In this document: positions 51,877 through 61,226 of the stretch, one piece after another
Position numbering within the stretch: the stretch's first letter is position 1
Layout: the number at the start of each line of letters is the position of its first letter
Source of the DNA: Pseudomonas denitrificans (nom. rej.)
GTDB taxonomy: Bacteria > Pseudomonadota > Gammaproteobacteria > Pseudomonadales > Pseudomonadaceae
Length of the DNA stretch: 64,000 nt
Assembly (NCBI RefSeq): GCF_008807415.1
Contig: NZ_CP043626.1
Coordinates: 3,906,001 to 3,970,000 of the forward strand
Direction of reading: 5' to 3'
Position numbers and translations under genes: made by a program
The notes under the pieces: model-generated
The model's input: only the letters and a program-made list of their open reading frames with translations
Databases searched by the model: none
What the model was told of the DNA's origin: nothing

Positions 51877-52590
51877 GTGAAACGAACCGCCATCATGCAG
51901 CCCTACTTCTTCCCGTACCTGGGCTACTTCAGCCTGATCAAGCACACCGACCTGTTCGTCCTGTTCGATACCGTGCAGTACATCCACCACGGCTGGATCG
52001 AGCGCAACCGCATCCTCAATCACCAGGCCGGCTGGTCGTACATCCGCGTGCCGCGGATCAAGCACCACCGCCAGACGCTGATCAAGGACGTGCGCCTGGA
52101 CAACCGCCAGGACTGGCGGCGCAGCCTGTTCTCCCAGCTGGACGTGTACCGCAAGGTCGCGCCCTATTACCGCGAGGTGCGGGAAATGATCGCCGCATCC
52201 CTGGACCATCCGTTCGAGGACATCGTCTCGCTGAACAAGACCACCCTGGAGGCCACCTGCGCCTACCTCGGCTTCCCCCGGAAGATGCCGGTGCTGTCGC
52301 ACATGGAGCTGCCGATGGAGCAACCGACAGCGCCGGACGAGTGGGCGCTGAACATCTGCAAGGCGCTGGGCGGCGTGGAGGAGTACTGGAACCCGCCGGG
52401 CGGGCAGAGCTTCTTCGACCGTGGCAAGTACGAGGCCGCCGGGCTGACCCTGCGCTTCCAGGAGCCGAAGCTCACGCCCTATGAGCAGAAGCGCCCGACC
52501 TTCGAGGCGGGCTTGTCGATCATCGACGTGATGATGTTCAACTCCCCCACCGAAACCTCACAGATGCTCGATGCCTACGAACTGAGCTGA
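51877..52590 (+). CDS. WbqC-like family protein
   Basis: A 237-residue protein opening 'AIMQPYFFPYLGYFSLI', the strong signature of the WbqC family, with 'WNPPGGQSFFDRGKYEAAGL' near residue 170. Family members are found in O-antigen and other glycan clusters and are thought to act in modified sugar synthesis, but the reaction is unknown. The start is a GTG with GAGG about eight bases before it. Here it is not beside any glycan gene; the nearest is the cluster ending 15 kb upstream. Confidence 0.82.
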   Translation: MKRTAIMQPYFFPYLGYFSLIKHTDLFVLFDTVQYIHHGWIERNRILNHQAGWSYIRVPRIKHHRQTLIKDVRLDNRQDWRRSLFSQLDVYRKVAPYYREVREMIAASLDHPFEDIVSLNKTTLEATCAYLGFPRKMPVLSHMELPMEQPTAPDEWALNICKALGGVEEYWNPPGGQSFFDRGKYEAAGLTLRFQEPKLTPYEQKRPTFEAGLSIIDVMMFNSPTETSQMLDAYELS

Positions 52591-52597
52591 ATGCCCT

Positions 52598-53284
52598 TTA
52601 CAGGCACCAGACCAGAACCGGCGCCAGCAGCAGGTTGAACAGCCCGGTCAGGACCATCAGCAGGCCGGCCGCCGAACCCTCTTCACCGCCGAACTCGTAG
52701 GCCCGGCTGGTGCCCGCGCCATGGGCGCCGACGCCCAGCAGCGCGCCACGGGCCAGGGCAGAGCGCAGGTGCAGCATCTTCATCAGCACGCCACCGATCA
52801 GCGCGCCGAACACCCCGGTGATCATGACGAAGGCCGCAGTCAGCGCCGGTACACCGCCCAGGTCGTGGGACATTTCCATGGCGAAGGGCGTGGTGATCGA
52901 GCGCGGGATCAGCGACAGGGTCACCTGGCCGTCCAGCGCCAGCGCGTGGGCGAGCGCCCAGGAGCTGCCGATGGCCATGGTCGAGCCAGCCAGCATGCCG
53001 GTCAGCAACGCCGGCCAGTGGCGGGCGAGCAAGGCACGCTGCTGCCAGATCGGGATGGCGAAGGCCACGGTGGCCGGGCCGAGCAGCGCCACCAGCCAGC
53101 TGGTGTCACGGGCGTAGTCGACGTAACGGGCCTGCAGCGGAATCGCCAGGGCGAACAGCAGCACCGGCACGAAGACGATGGGCGACAGCCAGTACTGCTG
53201 GAAACGGCGGTAGAGGGTACGGCTGAGCAGGTAACCGCCCAGGGTCACGGCCAACCAGAACAGGGCTTGCTTATCGAGGCTCAT
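52598..53284 (-). CDS. LrgB/CidB family membrane protein
   Basis: A 228-residue protein with about seven membrane helices. The conserved 'LIPRSITTPFAMEMS' lies near residue 125 and 'GVGAHGAGTSRAYEFG' near 185. With the LrgA partner it forms an antiholin-like or metabolite (pyruvate/glycolate-type) transport pair, depending on the species. It overlaps the LrgA gene by 14 bases. A LysR gene faces the pair. Confidence 0.87.
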   Translation of the reverse strand: MSLDKQALFWLAVTLGGYLLSRTLYRRFQQYWLSPIVFVPVLLFALAIPLQARYVDYARDTSWLVALLGPATVAFAIPIWQQRALLARHWPALLTGMLAGSTMAIGSSWALAHALALDGQVTLSLIPRSITTPFAMEMSHDLGGVPALTAAFVMITGVFGALIGGVLMKMLHLRSALARGALLGVGAHGAGTSRAYEFGGEEGSAAGLLMVLTGLFNLLLAPVLVWCL

Positions 53285-53648
53285 GGCGCGAACTCCTGTT
53301 GCACATCCATTCCACCGCCAGGGCGGTGGAGAGCATCACCATCACAGTGCTGGCAGTGATCACCAGCAGAATCTTCCAGCCTTCACTGCGCAGCAGCGGG
53401 CCATAGTCGAGCAGGCTCATCAGCGCGGGGATGAAGAACAGCAGCATCTCCGCCAGCAGCAGGCCGGCGCCGCCCTGCAGCAGGGCCGGGCGGATGGCCC
53501 CACAGGCGAACAGCACCAGCAGCAGTGCCAGGCCGATCACCCCGCCCGGCAGCGGCAGGCCGGTGAGCGTGGCGATCCAGCCGCCCACCCACCAGAAGGC
53601 GGCGAGGACGGCGAGTTCGAAAATCAGGCGGGCGGCGCGGCGGAACAT
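53271..53648 (-). CDS. LrgA/CidA family membrane protein
   Basis: A 125-residue protein with four helices and the family stretch 'LPLPGGVIGLALLLVLF' near residue 31. 'GAGLLLAEMLLFFIPALMSLLDY' is also conserved in CidA/LrgA. It is holin-like and works with the LrgB-type protein. It is the first gene of the pair, which is probably controlled by the divergent LysR regulator 113 bases away. Confidence 0.87.
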   Translation of the reverse strand: MFRRAARLIFELAVLAAFWWVGGWIATLTGLPLPGGVIGLALLLVLFACGAIRPALLQGGAGLLLAEMLLFFIPALMSLLDYGPLLRSEGWKILLVITASTVMVMLSTALAVEWMCNRSSRHEPR

Positions 53649-53761
53649 GGCGGCGATCTCGATGCGTTAGGCGGGTGAAGAAATCGGTTGGGAATGGCGC
53701 AAAGCCTACTCCCGCGCCTATCATCCCCAAAGCGAATAGATCGAATTGGAGCCATTCCAGA

Positions 53762-54658
53762 ATGGAATTCAAGCAACTGCGCACCTTCGCCGAAGTCGTG
53801 CGCCACGGTAGTTTCACCCAGGCGGCGGTGTACCTGAACGCCAGTCAGTCGGCGGTGAGCAAGCAGGTCGCACAGCTGGAGCAGAGCCTGCGCGTGCAGC
53901 TGCTGGAGCGCAGCGGCCCGCACATCCGCCTGACCGCAGCAGGCGAAGTGGTGCTGCGCCGCGCCGAGGACATGCTGCGCCTGCGCCGCGAGCTGCATAC
54001 CGAACTGGACGACCTTACCCAGCTGCACCGCGGCGAACTGCGCCTGGGCCTTCCGCTGCTGGGCGCGGATGCGCTGTTCGCCGGACGCTTCGCCGAATAC
54101 CGGCGGCGCTACCCGAACATCGACGTGCACCTGATCGAGGGCGGCAGCAAGACCATGGAAGAGATGGTCCACAGCGGCGAGCTGGAGCTGGGCGGCGGCC
54201 TCACGCCGGACGACCCCGGCTTCGACTGGCAGCCCTTCTGCAACGAGCCGCTGGACGTACTGCTGCCCGCCGCCCACCCGCTGGCCGGGCGCGGCAGCCT
54301 GGAGCTGGCGGAACTCTCCGATACCCCTTTCCTGCTCTACCAGCAGAGTTTCACCCTCAACGACCGCCTGCTGCGCGCCTGCCGCGAGGCCGGTTTCGAA
54401 CCGAAGGAAGGCGGCCGCAGCGGCCAGGCGGACTTCCTCGGCGCGCTGGTCGCCGCCGGGCAAGGCGCGGTGCTGCTGCCGCGGGTGGTGGCGAAGGACC
54501 TGGAGCGGCCGGGGCTGGTGCGCGTGCTGCTGAGTCAGCCGGACCTGCGCTGGGACATCAGTTTCATCTGGCGGCGCGACGCCTACCTGTCGAATGCCGC
54601 GAAGGCCTGGCTGGCGTTGATGGTGGAGATGCCGCTGCATCCAGAAGGTGCGGAGTGA
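53762..54658 (+). CDS. LysR-family regulator (CidR-like position)
   Basis: A 298-residue regulator. The winged helix at residues 1-62 contains 'FAEVVRHGSFTQAAVYLNASQSAVSKQVAQLE', and the effector domain follows. It is divergent from the LrgAB pair, the same layout as cidR and cidABC, so it probably controls them. The small palindrome ATTCCA-GAA-TGGAAT spans its own start codon (53754-53768) and could serve autoregulation. Confidence 0.85.
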   Translation: MEFKQLRTFAEVVRHGSFTQAAVYLNASQSAVSKQVAQLEQSLRVQLLERSGPHIRLTAAGEVVLRRAEDMLRLRRELHTELDDLTQLHRGELRLGLPLLGADALFAGRFAEYRRRYPNIDVHLIEGGSKTMEEMVHSGELELGGGLTPDDPGFDWQPFCNEPLDVLLPAAHPLAGRGSLELAELSDTPFLLYQQSFTLNDRLLRACREAGFEPKEGGRSGQADFLGALVAAGQGAVLLPRVVAKDLERPGLVRVLLSQPDLRWDISFIWRRDAYLSNAAKAWLALMVEMPLHPEGAE

Positions 54659-54707
54659 AGCAAGGCTCGCGAGCAGGGGCCAGGCGCCCCCTCGATTCCA
54701 CCAAGAT

Positions 54708-54784
54708 CGTAGGGCGCATAACCCGGAACGGGTAATCCGCCGGCAACTTGACGGCGGATAACGCTGGCGCGTTATTCACCCTGC
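54708..54784. repeat. Intergenic palindromic repeat, copy 2
   Basis: A 77-bp member begins CGTAGGGCGCATAACCCGG and has the same 'AATCCGCCGGCAA' and 'GGCGGATAACGCTGGC' halves as copy 1, with an imperfect end. It lies between convergent genes. Confidence 0.8.
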
Positions 54785-54805
54785 CGGAGCTCGGCACGAA
54801 GCCTT

Positions 54806-55276
54806 TCAGAGCAGCCCAGGAAACTCGCTGACGAGCCGCGGCCACTGCAGCTGCGCCTCTCGGTCATCCGCCAGCAGCCGGAAGCCGGCGAATTCGAAAG
54901 CCGGCGACACGGTGCAGCCCACCAGCACGTAATCCCCCAGGCAACGCGCGGCCTGCCAGGCATGGGCGGGCACGGCGCGTTGCGGCAGGCTGCCCTCGCC
55001 CACCGGGCCGAGGGTTTCGCGGCGCACCTCGGCATCCGGCCGTTCGGCGACCAGCAACTCCAGCGCGCTGCCCTCGTGAAAGTGCCAGAGCTCGTCGGCA
55101 TCCACACCATGCCAGCGGCTGACGGTGCCGGCGGGCAGGAGGAAGAGGATGGCCGACGACTGTGGCCGGCCATCGGCGCCCACCAGCCTCGATTCGAATA
55201 CCCGGCGATAGAAGCCGCCCTCGGGGTGCGGGGCGAGCTGCAGGGTGTCGATCAGGTAGCGGGCGCGGGGATGCAT
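54806..55276 (-). CDS. DUF985 family cupin protein
   Basis: A 156-residue cupin. 'LAPHPEGGFYRRVFES' at the start and 'DELWHFHEGSALELL' near residue 70 are DUF985 signatures. The His residues of 'WHFHEG' may bind a metal. The start ATG overlaps the flavodoxin stop (ATGA), so the proteins are made together. The function is unknown. Confidence 0.82.
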   Translation of the reverse strand: MHPRARYLIDTLQLAPHPEGGFYRRVFESRLVGADGRPQSSAILFLLPAGTVSRWHGVDADELWHFHEGSALELLVAERPDAEVRRETLGPVGEGSLPQRAVPAHAWQAARCLGDYVLVGCTVSPAFEFAGFRLLADDREAQLQWPRLVSEFPGLL

Positions 55277-55731
55277 CAGGCCTTCAGCGCGGCGATGAAA
55301 TCGGCCAGCCACGGCTCGGAGTCGGTCTCCTGGTCCACCGTCTCGCTGCCGTCCAGGCGCAGCATCGGCACCACTTCCTGCACGCCCAGCTCGGCGTACA
55401 GCTCACGCACCTGCTCGCCGCCGCCGCAATAGGTATCGCCGTAGCTGGAATCGCCCAGCGCCAGCACGGCGCCCGGACGACCGCGCCACTCGCCCGGCAG
55501 GCGGTCGCGGATGGCGTGGAACAGCGGCTGGAAGCTGTCCGGCAGGTCGCCCATGCCGGTGGTGGCGGTCACCACCAAGAAGGCCTCGGGAGCGAACTCG
55601 AGCATGGCGTCCAGGGTGGCGCGCGGGTCATACCAGGCCTCGAAGCCGGCGGCTTCGAGCAGGCGCTTGGCGTGGCGCGCGACTTCTTCGGCGGTGCCGT
55701 AGACCGAACCAGACACGATGGCGACTTTCAT
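55276..55731 (-). CDS. Flavodoxin (MioC-like)
   Basis: A 151-residue FMN protein that carries electrons in the cytoplasm. The FMN phosphate loop is 'VSGSVYGTAEEVA' (residues 7-19), and the ring-binding loops are 'TATTGMGDLPDSF' and 'LGDSSYGDTYCGGG'. The start MKVAIVSG was taken instead of one eight codons upstream. It is translationally coupled to the DUF985 gene. From memory PAO1 PA3435 is the equivalent. Confidence 0.87.
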   Translation of the reverse strand: MKVAIVSGSVYGTAEEVARHAKRLLEAAGFEAWYDPRATLDAMLEFAPEAFLVVTATTGMGDLPDSFQPLFHAIRDRLPGEWRGRPGAVLALGDSSYGDTYCGGGEQVRELYAELGVQEVVPMLRLDGSETVDQETDSEPWLADFIAALKA

Positions 55732-55875
55732 GTTCACTCCCACAAGGCAAGACAAGGCCGCCCATTATGCCCCATCCGTGCCGCACCGCGCCGGGGCTGG
55801 TATAGTTTTGCCCTACCCGGCCGCTAGGACATTGTCCGCCGCGGCGCTCCCTGAAGTGGATTTCGCGAGGCGCGC

Positions 55876-56601
55876 ATGGGCCAGACCCCAGCCCCCATCC
55901 TGATCACCGGCGCCAGCCAGCGCATCGGCCTGCATTGCGCGAAACGCCTGCTGCTCGAAGGCCAGCCGGTCATCGTGACCTATCGCCAGGACAAGCCCGG
56001 CATCGCCGAACTGCGCGAACTGGGCGCCACCTGCCTGCACGCCGAACTGGCCGATGAAGCCGGCATCCTCGCCTTCATCGACGAGTTGAAGTCCCGCACC
56101 GACCGGCTGCGCGCGATCATCCACAACGCCTCGGCGTGGATTGGCGACACCCCCGGCGAGGAAGCCCAGGCCTTCGAATCGCTGTTCCGCCTGCACATGC
56201 TCGCGCCCTACCTGATCAACCTGCGCTGCGCGCCCCTGCTCGAGCGCGACGCCGCCGAGCGCGGCGCCCCGGCAGACATCATCCACCTTTCCGACGACGT
56301 CGCCCGCAAGGGCAGCGCCAACCGCATCGCCTACTGCGCCAGCAAGGCCGGCCTGGACAACCTCACCCTGTCCTTCGCCGCGAGCCTCGCGCCGCGCATC
56401 AAGGTCAACGGCATCGCGCCGGCACTGATCCTGTTCAACGAAGGCGACGACGACGCCTACCGCGCCCGCACCCTGGCGAAATCCGCCATGGGCATCGAGC
56501 CCGGCCCGGACGTGATCTACCAGAGCGTGCGCTACCTGCTCGACAGCCCTTACGTGACCGGCACTACCCTGACCGTCAACGGCGGCCGGCACCTCAAATG
56601 A
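55876..56601 (+). CDS. folM: Dihydromonapterin reductase FolM
   Basis: A 241-residue SDR. '[18 protein letters not shown]' has the TGxxxR form of pteridine reductases, the catalytic motif is YCASK, and the end is '[13 protein letters not shown]'. It reduces dihydromonapterin to tetrahydromonapterin, the cofactor of phenylalanine hydroxylase in Pseudomonas. folE and folX follow directly, which confirms the pterin pathway. The three make a small operon. Confidence 0.88.
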   Translation: MGQTPAPILITGASQRIGLHCAKRLLLEGQPVIVTYRQDKPGIAELRELGATCLHAELADEAGILAFIDELKSRTDRLRAIIHNASAWIGDTPGEEAQAFESLFRLHMLAPYLINLRCAPLLERDAAERGAPADIIHLSDDVARKGSANRIAYCASKAGLDNLTLSFAASLAPRIKVNGIAPALILFNEGDDDAYRARTLAKSAMGIEPGPDVIYQSVRYLLDSPYVTGTTLTVNGGRHLK

Positions 56602-56633
56602 CCCGCCCGGCGCGGGCGCGAGGAACTCCCACC

Positions 56634-57194
56634 ATGATCGAAGACCTGTCTCACCACTACCGTGAGATTCTCCAGGGGATCGGCGAAGACCCGACCCGCG
56701 AAGGCCTGCTGGACACCCCCAAGCGCGCGGCCAAGGCCATGCAGTACCTCTGCCACGGCTACGGGCAGACGCTGGACGAGATCGTCAACGGCGCGCTGTT
56801 CGCCTCGGACAATGACGAAATGGTGATCGTGAAGGACATCGAGCTCTACTCGCTGTGCGAACATCACCTGCTGCCCTTCATCGGCAAGGCCCATGTGGCG
56901 TACATTCCCACCGGCAAGGTGCTGGGCCTGTCGAAGGTCGCGCGCATCGTCGACATGTTCGCGCGGCGCCTGCAGATCCAGGAAAGCCTGACCCGGCAGA
57001 TCGCCGAGGCGGTCCAGCAGGTCACCAGCGCCGCCGGCGTGGCGGTAGTGATCGAGGCGCAGCACATGTGCATGATGATGCGCGGGGTGGAAAAGCAGAA
57101 CTCGGTGATGAACACCTCGGTGATGCTTGGCGCCTTCCGCGCGTCCACCAATACCCGCCAGGAATTCCTGCAACTGATCGGACGGAGCAAGTGA
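56634..57194 (+). CDS. folE: GTP cyclohydrolase I
   Basis: A 186-residue enzyme that converts GTP to 7,8-dihydroneopterin triphosphate, the first step of folate and monapterin synthesis. The zinc and active-site motif is '[19 protein letters not shown]', followed by '[17 protein letters not shown]' and a second Cys in '[12 protein letters not shown]'. It lies 32 bases after folM and one base before folX. Pseudomonads usually have more than one folE, so this is probably the monapterin-linked copy. Confidence 0.93.
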   Translation: MIEDLSHHYREILQGIGEDPTREGLLDTPKRAAKAMQYLCHGYGQTLDEIVNGALFASDNDEMVIVKDIELYSLCEHHLLPFIGKAHVAYIPTGKVLGLSKVARIVDMFARRLQIQESLTRQIAEAVQQVTSAAGVAVVIEAQHMCMMMRGVEKQNSVMNTSVMLGAFRASTNTRQEFLQLIGRSK

Positions 57195-57195
57195 A

Positions 57196-57567
57196 ATGAC
57201 GCAATTGCAGCCGGGCATGGCGCGAATCCGGGTCAAGGACCTGCGCGTGCGCACCTACATCGGCATCAAGGAAGAGGAAATCCTCAACAAGCAGGATGTG
57301 CTGATCAACCTCACCATCCTCTACCCCGCCGGTGATGCGGTGCAGGTCAACGACATCGACCACGCGCTGAACTACCGCACCATCACCAAGGCGATCATTG
57401 CCCACGTCGAGGAAAACCGCTTCGCCCTGCTCGAGCGCCTGACCCAGGAACTGCTCGACCTGGTGATGGCCAACCCGGCGGTGCACTACGCCGAGGTGGA
57501 AGTGGACAAGCCCCACGCGCTGCGCTTCGCCGAGTCGGTATCGATCGCCCTGGCCGCCCAGCGCTGA
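57196..57567 (+). CDS. folX: Dihydroneopterin triphosphate 2'-epimerase
   Basis: A 123-residue FolB/FolX-fold protein with '[22 protein letters not shown]' and '[21 protein letters not shown]' regions. It is FolX rather than FolB, judged by the match to E. coli FolX and by the folM-folE context. It epimerises the triphosphate toward monapterin. It is the last gene of the operon. Confidence 0.88.
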   Translation: MTQLQPGMARIRVKDLRVRTYIGIKEEEILNKQDVLINLTILYPAGDAVQVNDIDHALNYRTITKAIIAHVEENRFALLERLTQELLDLVMANPAVHYAEVEVDKPHALRFAESVSIALAAQR

Positions 57568-57692
57568 GCCACGCTCTGCACTTGCACGCGCGTGCCAGTC
57601 GGCCAACGGGCGTTGCTGGCAGATCGCCCGCCTCTTAGAATCTCGCCAGCCCCGCCATGCGCCTCCGATGCGCCTTAGTTGAGAGACCTGCC

Positions 57693-58004
57693 ATGACCGA
57701 GCCGATGAACCTGACCGACGAGCAGCGCACCGAACTCGAAGCCGCCGCGTTCCGCACCCTGGTGCAGCACCTGCGTACCCGCAAGGACGTGCAGAACATC
57801 GATCTGATGAATCTTGCCGGGTTCTGCCGCAACTGCCTGTCCAAGTGGTACAAGGCCGCGGCGGACGACATGGGCCTGCCGGTCAGCCCGGATCAGGCCC
57901 GCGAAGAGATCTACGGCATGCCTTACGCCGAATGGAAGGCCAAGTACCAGACGGAAGCCTCGCCCGAGCAACAGGCGGCCTTCGACCACGCGAAGAAACA
58001 CTAA
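57693..58004 (+). CDS. DUF1244 family protein
   Basis: A 103-residue soluble protein with 'VQNIDLMNLAGFCRNCLSKWY' near residue 32 (two Cys) and 'SPDQAREEIYGMPYAEWKAKYQ' near 65, both DUF1244 features. The function is unknown. Just downstream, twelve bases away, is the HopJ-like gene, so the pair may share a transcript. Confidence 0.82.
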   Translation: MTEPMNLTDEQRTELEAAAFRTLVQHLRTRKDVQNIDLMNLAGFCRNCLSKWYKAAADDMGLPVSPDQAREEIYGMPYAEWKAKYQTEASPEQQAAFDHAKKH

Positions 58005-58016
58005 GAGTTTGCCTTG

Positions 58017-58355
58017 ATGACCCTCACTGATTTCCGCTCGCGCCTGCGCAGCGAACAGCACCTGTTCACCGATACCCTGGCGTACATCGCCGAGCACTAC
58101 AGCTACACCCCCAGCGCCTTCACCAACGGCAGCGTGGAAAACCCCGCCGGGCAGAACGAAGGCTCCTGCAAGACCCTGGGTTTCGCGATCCTCGAAGGCC
58201 TGAGCCAGGAAGAGTCGCTGCTGGCATTCGGCGAGCACTACCGTGCCGTGCGCGAGCACCCCGAAGGCACCGACCACGCCAACATCCGTGCGCTGCAGAC
58301 CACTGGCCTGGCCGGCGTCAACTTCGAGCGCCAGCCGCTGTCGCGCCGCGGCTGA
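58017..58355 (+). CDS. HopJ family protein
   Basis: A 112-residue protein with 'FRSRLRSEQHLFTDTLAYIAEHYSYTPSAFTNG' and 'NPAGQNEGSCKTLGFA' regions, which match the HopJ family. HopJ was named as a P. syringae type III effector, but homologues are common in bacteria without such a secretion system, so an ordinary cytoplasmic role is more likely. It is followed by a terminator. Confidence 0.82.
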   Translation: MTLTDFRSRLRSEQHLFTDTLAYIAEHYSYTPSAFTNGSVENPAGQNEGSCKTLGFAILEGLSQEESLLAFGEHYRAVREHPEGTDHANIRALQTTGLAGVNFERQPLSRRG

Positions 58356-58371
58356 GACTGCCCGACACACT

Positions 58372-58403
58372 GAAAAAGCCCTGCTGATGCGGGGCTTTTT
58401 CAT
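58372..58403 (+). terminator. Intrinsic terminator after the HopJ gene
   Basis: The stem AAAAAGCCC / GGGGCTTTTT has a ten-base loop and a T-run, 16 bases after the stop. Confidence 0.9.
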
Positions 58404-58442
58404 TTCGCGCGCCGCGCTCCTACCACGAGCCGCACACCTCGC

Positions 58443-58514
58443 CGTAGGGCGCATAACCCGGAACGGGTTATCCGCCGACTTGGCGGATAACGCCTGCGGC
58501 GTTATGCGCCCTAC
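58443..58514. repeat. Intergenic palindromic repeat, copy 3
   Basis: A 72-bp, best-preserved member. The outer ends are GTAGGGCGCATAAC and GTTATGCGCCCTAC, and the inner halves are 'GGTTATCCGCCGA' and 'TTGGCGGATAACGC'. The 3' end overlaps the last codons of the antirepressor-like gene by four bases. Confidence 0.85.
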
Positions 58515-58987
58515 ACGCTGCCCGGACCCTCAGGGTGTTCCAGCCGGCCTATCGCCGGCAGATCATCGAACGGCACCCACAACCGCCCATGCCACTCCAG
58601 CACACCCAGGTGCTGGTCGGCCCAGCTCAGCTGCCGTTCCCTCGGTAGCAACGCCGGATGCTCTGCGCTACGCAACGCCGGCACCACCTGGCGATTGAGC
58701 CAGTGGCGGATGCTGCGGTTCTCCGGATGGAAGTGGAAGATCAGCGCGGCATAGGCGCCGGACTCGCTGACCAGCAGGGCCTTTTCGTAGTCGCCACAGC
58801 TGTCGCGTATCCAGCAGGTCTGCAACTGATCGGCATCCAGGCTGTTGTACAGGCGCTCGTCCAGCGGGCGGTTGATCAGCCGCCCCAGATCGCTGACGCA
58901 GAACCAGGGCTCGTTGTCGAGCAGGAAAGCGCGCAACTGGCGGCGGTGACGGATGAAGGTGGTGGGGATAAGGATTTCGTTATCCAT
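58511..58987 (-). CDS. Bro-N (phage antirepressor-like) domain protein
   Basis: A 158-residue protein. Residues 12-110 resemble the Bro-N domain of phage antirepressors ('LRAFLLDNEPWFCVSDLGRLIN' and 'LVSESGAYAALIFHFHPENRSIRHWLNRQVVPALR' regions), and the C-terminus ends 'VPFDDLPAIG'. AAGGAGG precedes the ATG at a good distance. It may act on DNA-bound regulators. There are no other phage genes next to it, so it is a stray or a domesticated copy, lying in a repeat-rich junction. Confidence 0.8.
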   Translation of the reverse strand: MDNEILIPTTFIRHRRQLRAFLLDNEPWFCVSDLGRLINRPLDERLYNSLDADQLQTCWIRDSCGDYEKALLVSESGAYAALIFHFHPENRSIRHWLNRQVVPALRSAEHPALLPRERQLSWADQHLGVLEWHGRLWVPFDDLPAIGRLEHPEGPGSV

Positions 58988-59462
58988 GGCGAGCCTCCTT
59001 GAATCGGACGTCGCTCAAGACAACTGAAGCAATTGTCTGGTGCATAAACGGATACCCAAGTAGTTGCTGAATCCACCCTTGTTGAGAGGGTGATCGGGCA
59101 CTTCAACACCGCACTTGGAACGGCCCGCAGATTTCCCTTGTTGCCAAGGTTTTATATAGCTGCGCGCTACCCGACCATAGCGAATGCCATAGCCACGAAT
59201 TACCACTTGCCGATGGCCAGGCAAGCGAACCAGTGAGGTGTGTTGAAGCACCGGCGGCAAAGTTACTGCTTCTGCTTCGACGCGGTTAGCTCACTCGGGA
59301 CGGGAAAGAATGATAGGGAGGTTTCGTACGCGAAAGTGCGGCATCAGTTCATAGGAAGGCGAATCGGACGCCAGCAAAAACTCCGCTAAGCGCTGCCCGG
59401 TATCTGTAGGAACGAGCTTGCTCGCGAACCTGCACTCTGCCGCCGCTCCCGGCAAACACCTT

Positions 59463-59545
59463 CGTAGGATGGTGTGGAGCGCAGCGATACCCATCGATTC
59501 CGATGCACCGACAGCATGGGTATCGCAAGCTCCACCCATCCTACG
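59463..59545. repeat. Long inverted repeat of a second type
   Basis: An 83-bp palindrome. Outer arms CGTAGGATGG / CCATCCTACG and inner arms GCGATACCCATCG / CATGGGTATCGC surround a short centre. It differs from the 'GTAGGGCGCATAAC' family and is a single copy in this window. Confidence 0.75.
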
Positions 59546-59599
59546 TTCGTGACCCTTTATGAGCTCGGCGTGGGCGGAGGGCATGAAAGGACACGCCGC

Positions 59600-59653
59600 T
59601 CCTACAATGGGCCTCGGTGCGGGGAGGTTCGCGAGCAAGCTCGCCCCCTGCAG
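59600..59653. repeat. REP-like element
   Basis: 'CTCCTACAATGGGC' is followed by 'GTTCGCGAGCAAGCTCGC', the standard Pseudomonas REP core. A matching half, 'GTAGGAACGAGCTTGCTCGCG', lies upstream at 59407-59427. Confidence 0.65.
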
Positions 59654-59677
59654 GAAACCCGTTCGGCACACCCAGCA

Positions 59678-59715
59678 CGTAGGGCGGATAACGCTGGTGC
59701 GTTATGCGCCCTACG
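59678..59715. repeat. Intergenic palindromic repeat, short copy 4
   Basis: A 38-bp shortened member with outer arms CGTAGGGCG / GCGCCCTACG and the middle 'GATAACGCTGGTGCGTTAT'. It lacks the inner half found in copies 1-3. Confidence 0.8.
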
Positions 59716-59807
59716 GCTTGGAACACGTGCACCCGAGGCATAGTCCGTGGCCGCCCAATGCGACCAATCTTCAACGCCACCAAGCGCACCCTCCTCGCCG
59801 AACGGCA

Positions 59808-59836
59808 AAGAAAAAGGCCCCGCAAGCGGGGCCCCT
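59808..59836 (-). terminator. Intrinsic terminator after trxB
   Basis: On the minus strand, the stem GGCCCCGC / GCGGGGCC with a two-base loop is followed by TTTTTCTTT. It lies 28 bases beyond the trxB stop. Confidence 0.88.
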
Positions 59837-59861
59837 TCCTGCACGCCGGCTCTTCGGGCCG

Positions 59862-61226
<1,365 letters not shown>

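Larger units (their letters stand above)
58988..59861. other. Gene-poor junction with several palindromes
   Basis: No convincing gene is seen. The first 300 bases are clearly lower in GC than the rest of the window and match nothing I recognise. From about 59400 it is a run of REP-like and other inverted repeats. It links two regions that, in my memory of PAO1, are far apart. Confidence 0.6.

Noticed and set aside
58017..58355. HopJ gene as evidence of a type III secretion system
   Set aside because: HopJ homologues are widespread in bacteria without type III secretion, and no hrp genes or Hrp box are near.
59015..59260. An 81-codon minus-strand frame upstream of the Bro-N gene
   Set aside because: The only start is TTG without a ribosome site and the product matches no family I know. 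It is kept as part of the unexplained low-GC stretch, not as a gene.
59280..59330. A tRNA-like 'GGTTAGCTCA' string
   Set aside because: It resembles a tRNA D-arm, but no anticodon stem or T-arm (GGTTCGAnTCC) follows at the right distance.
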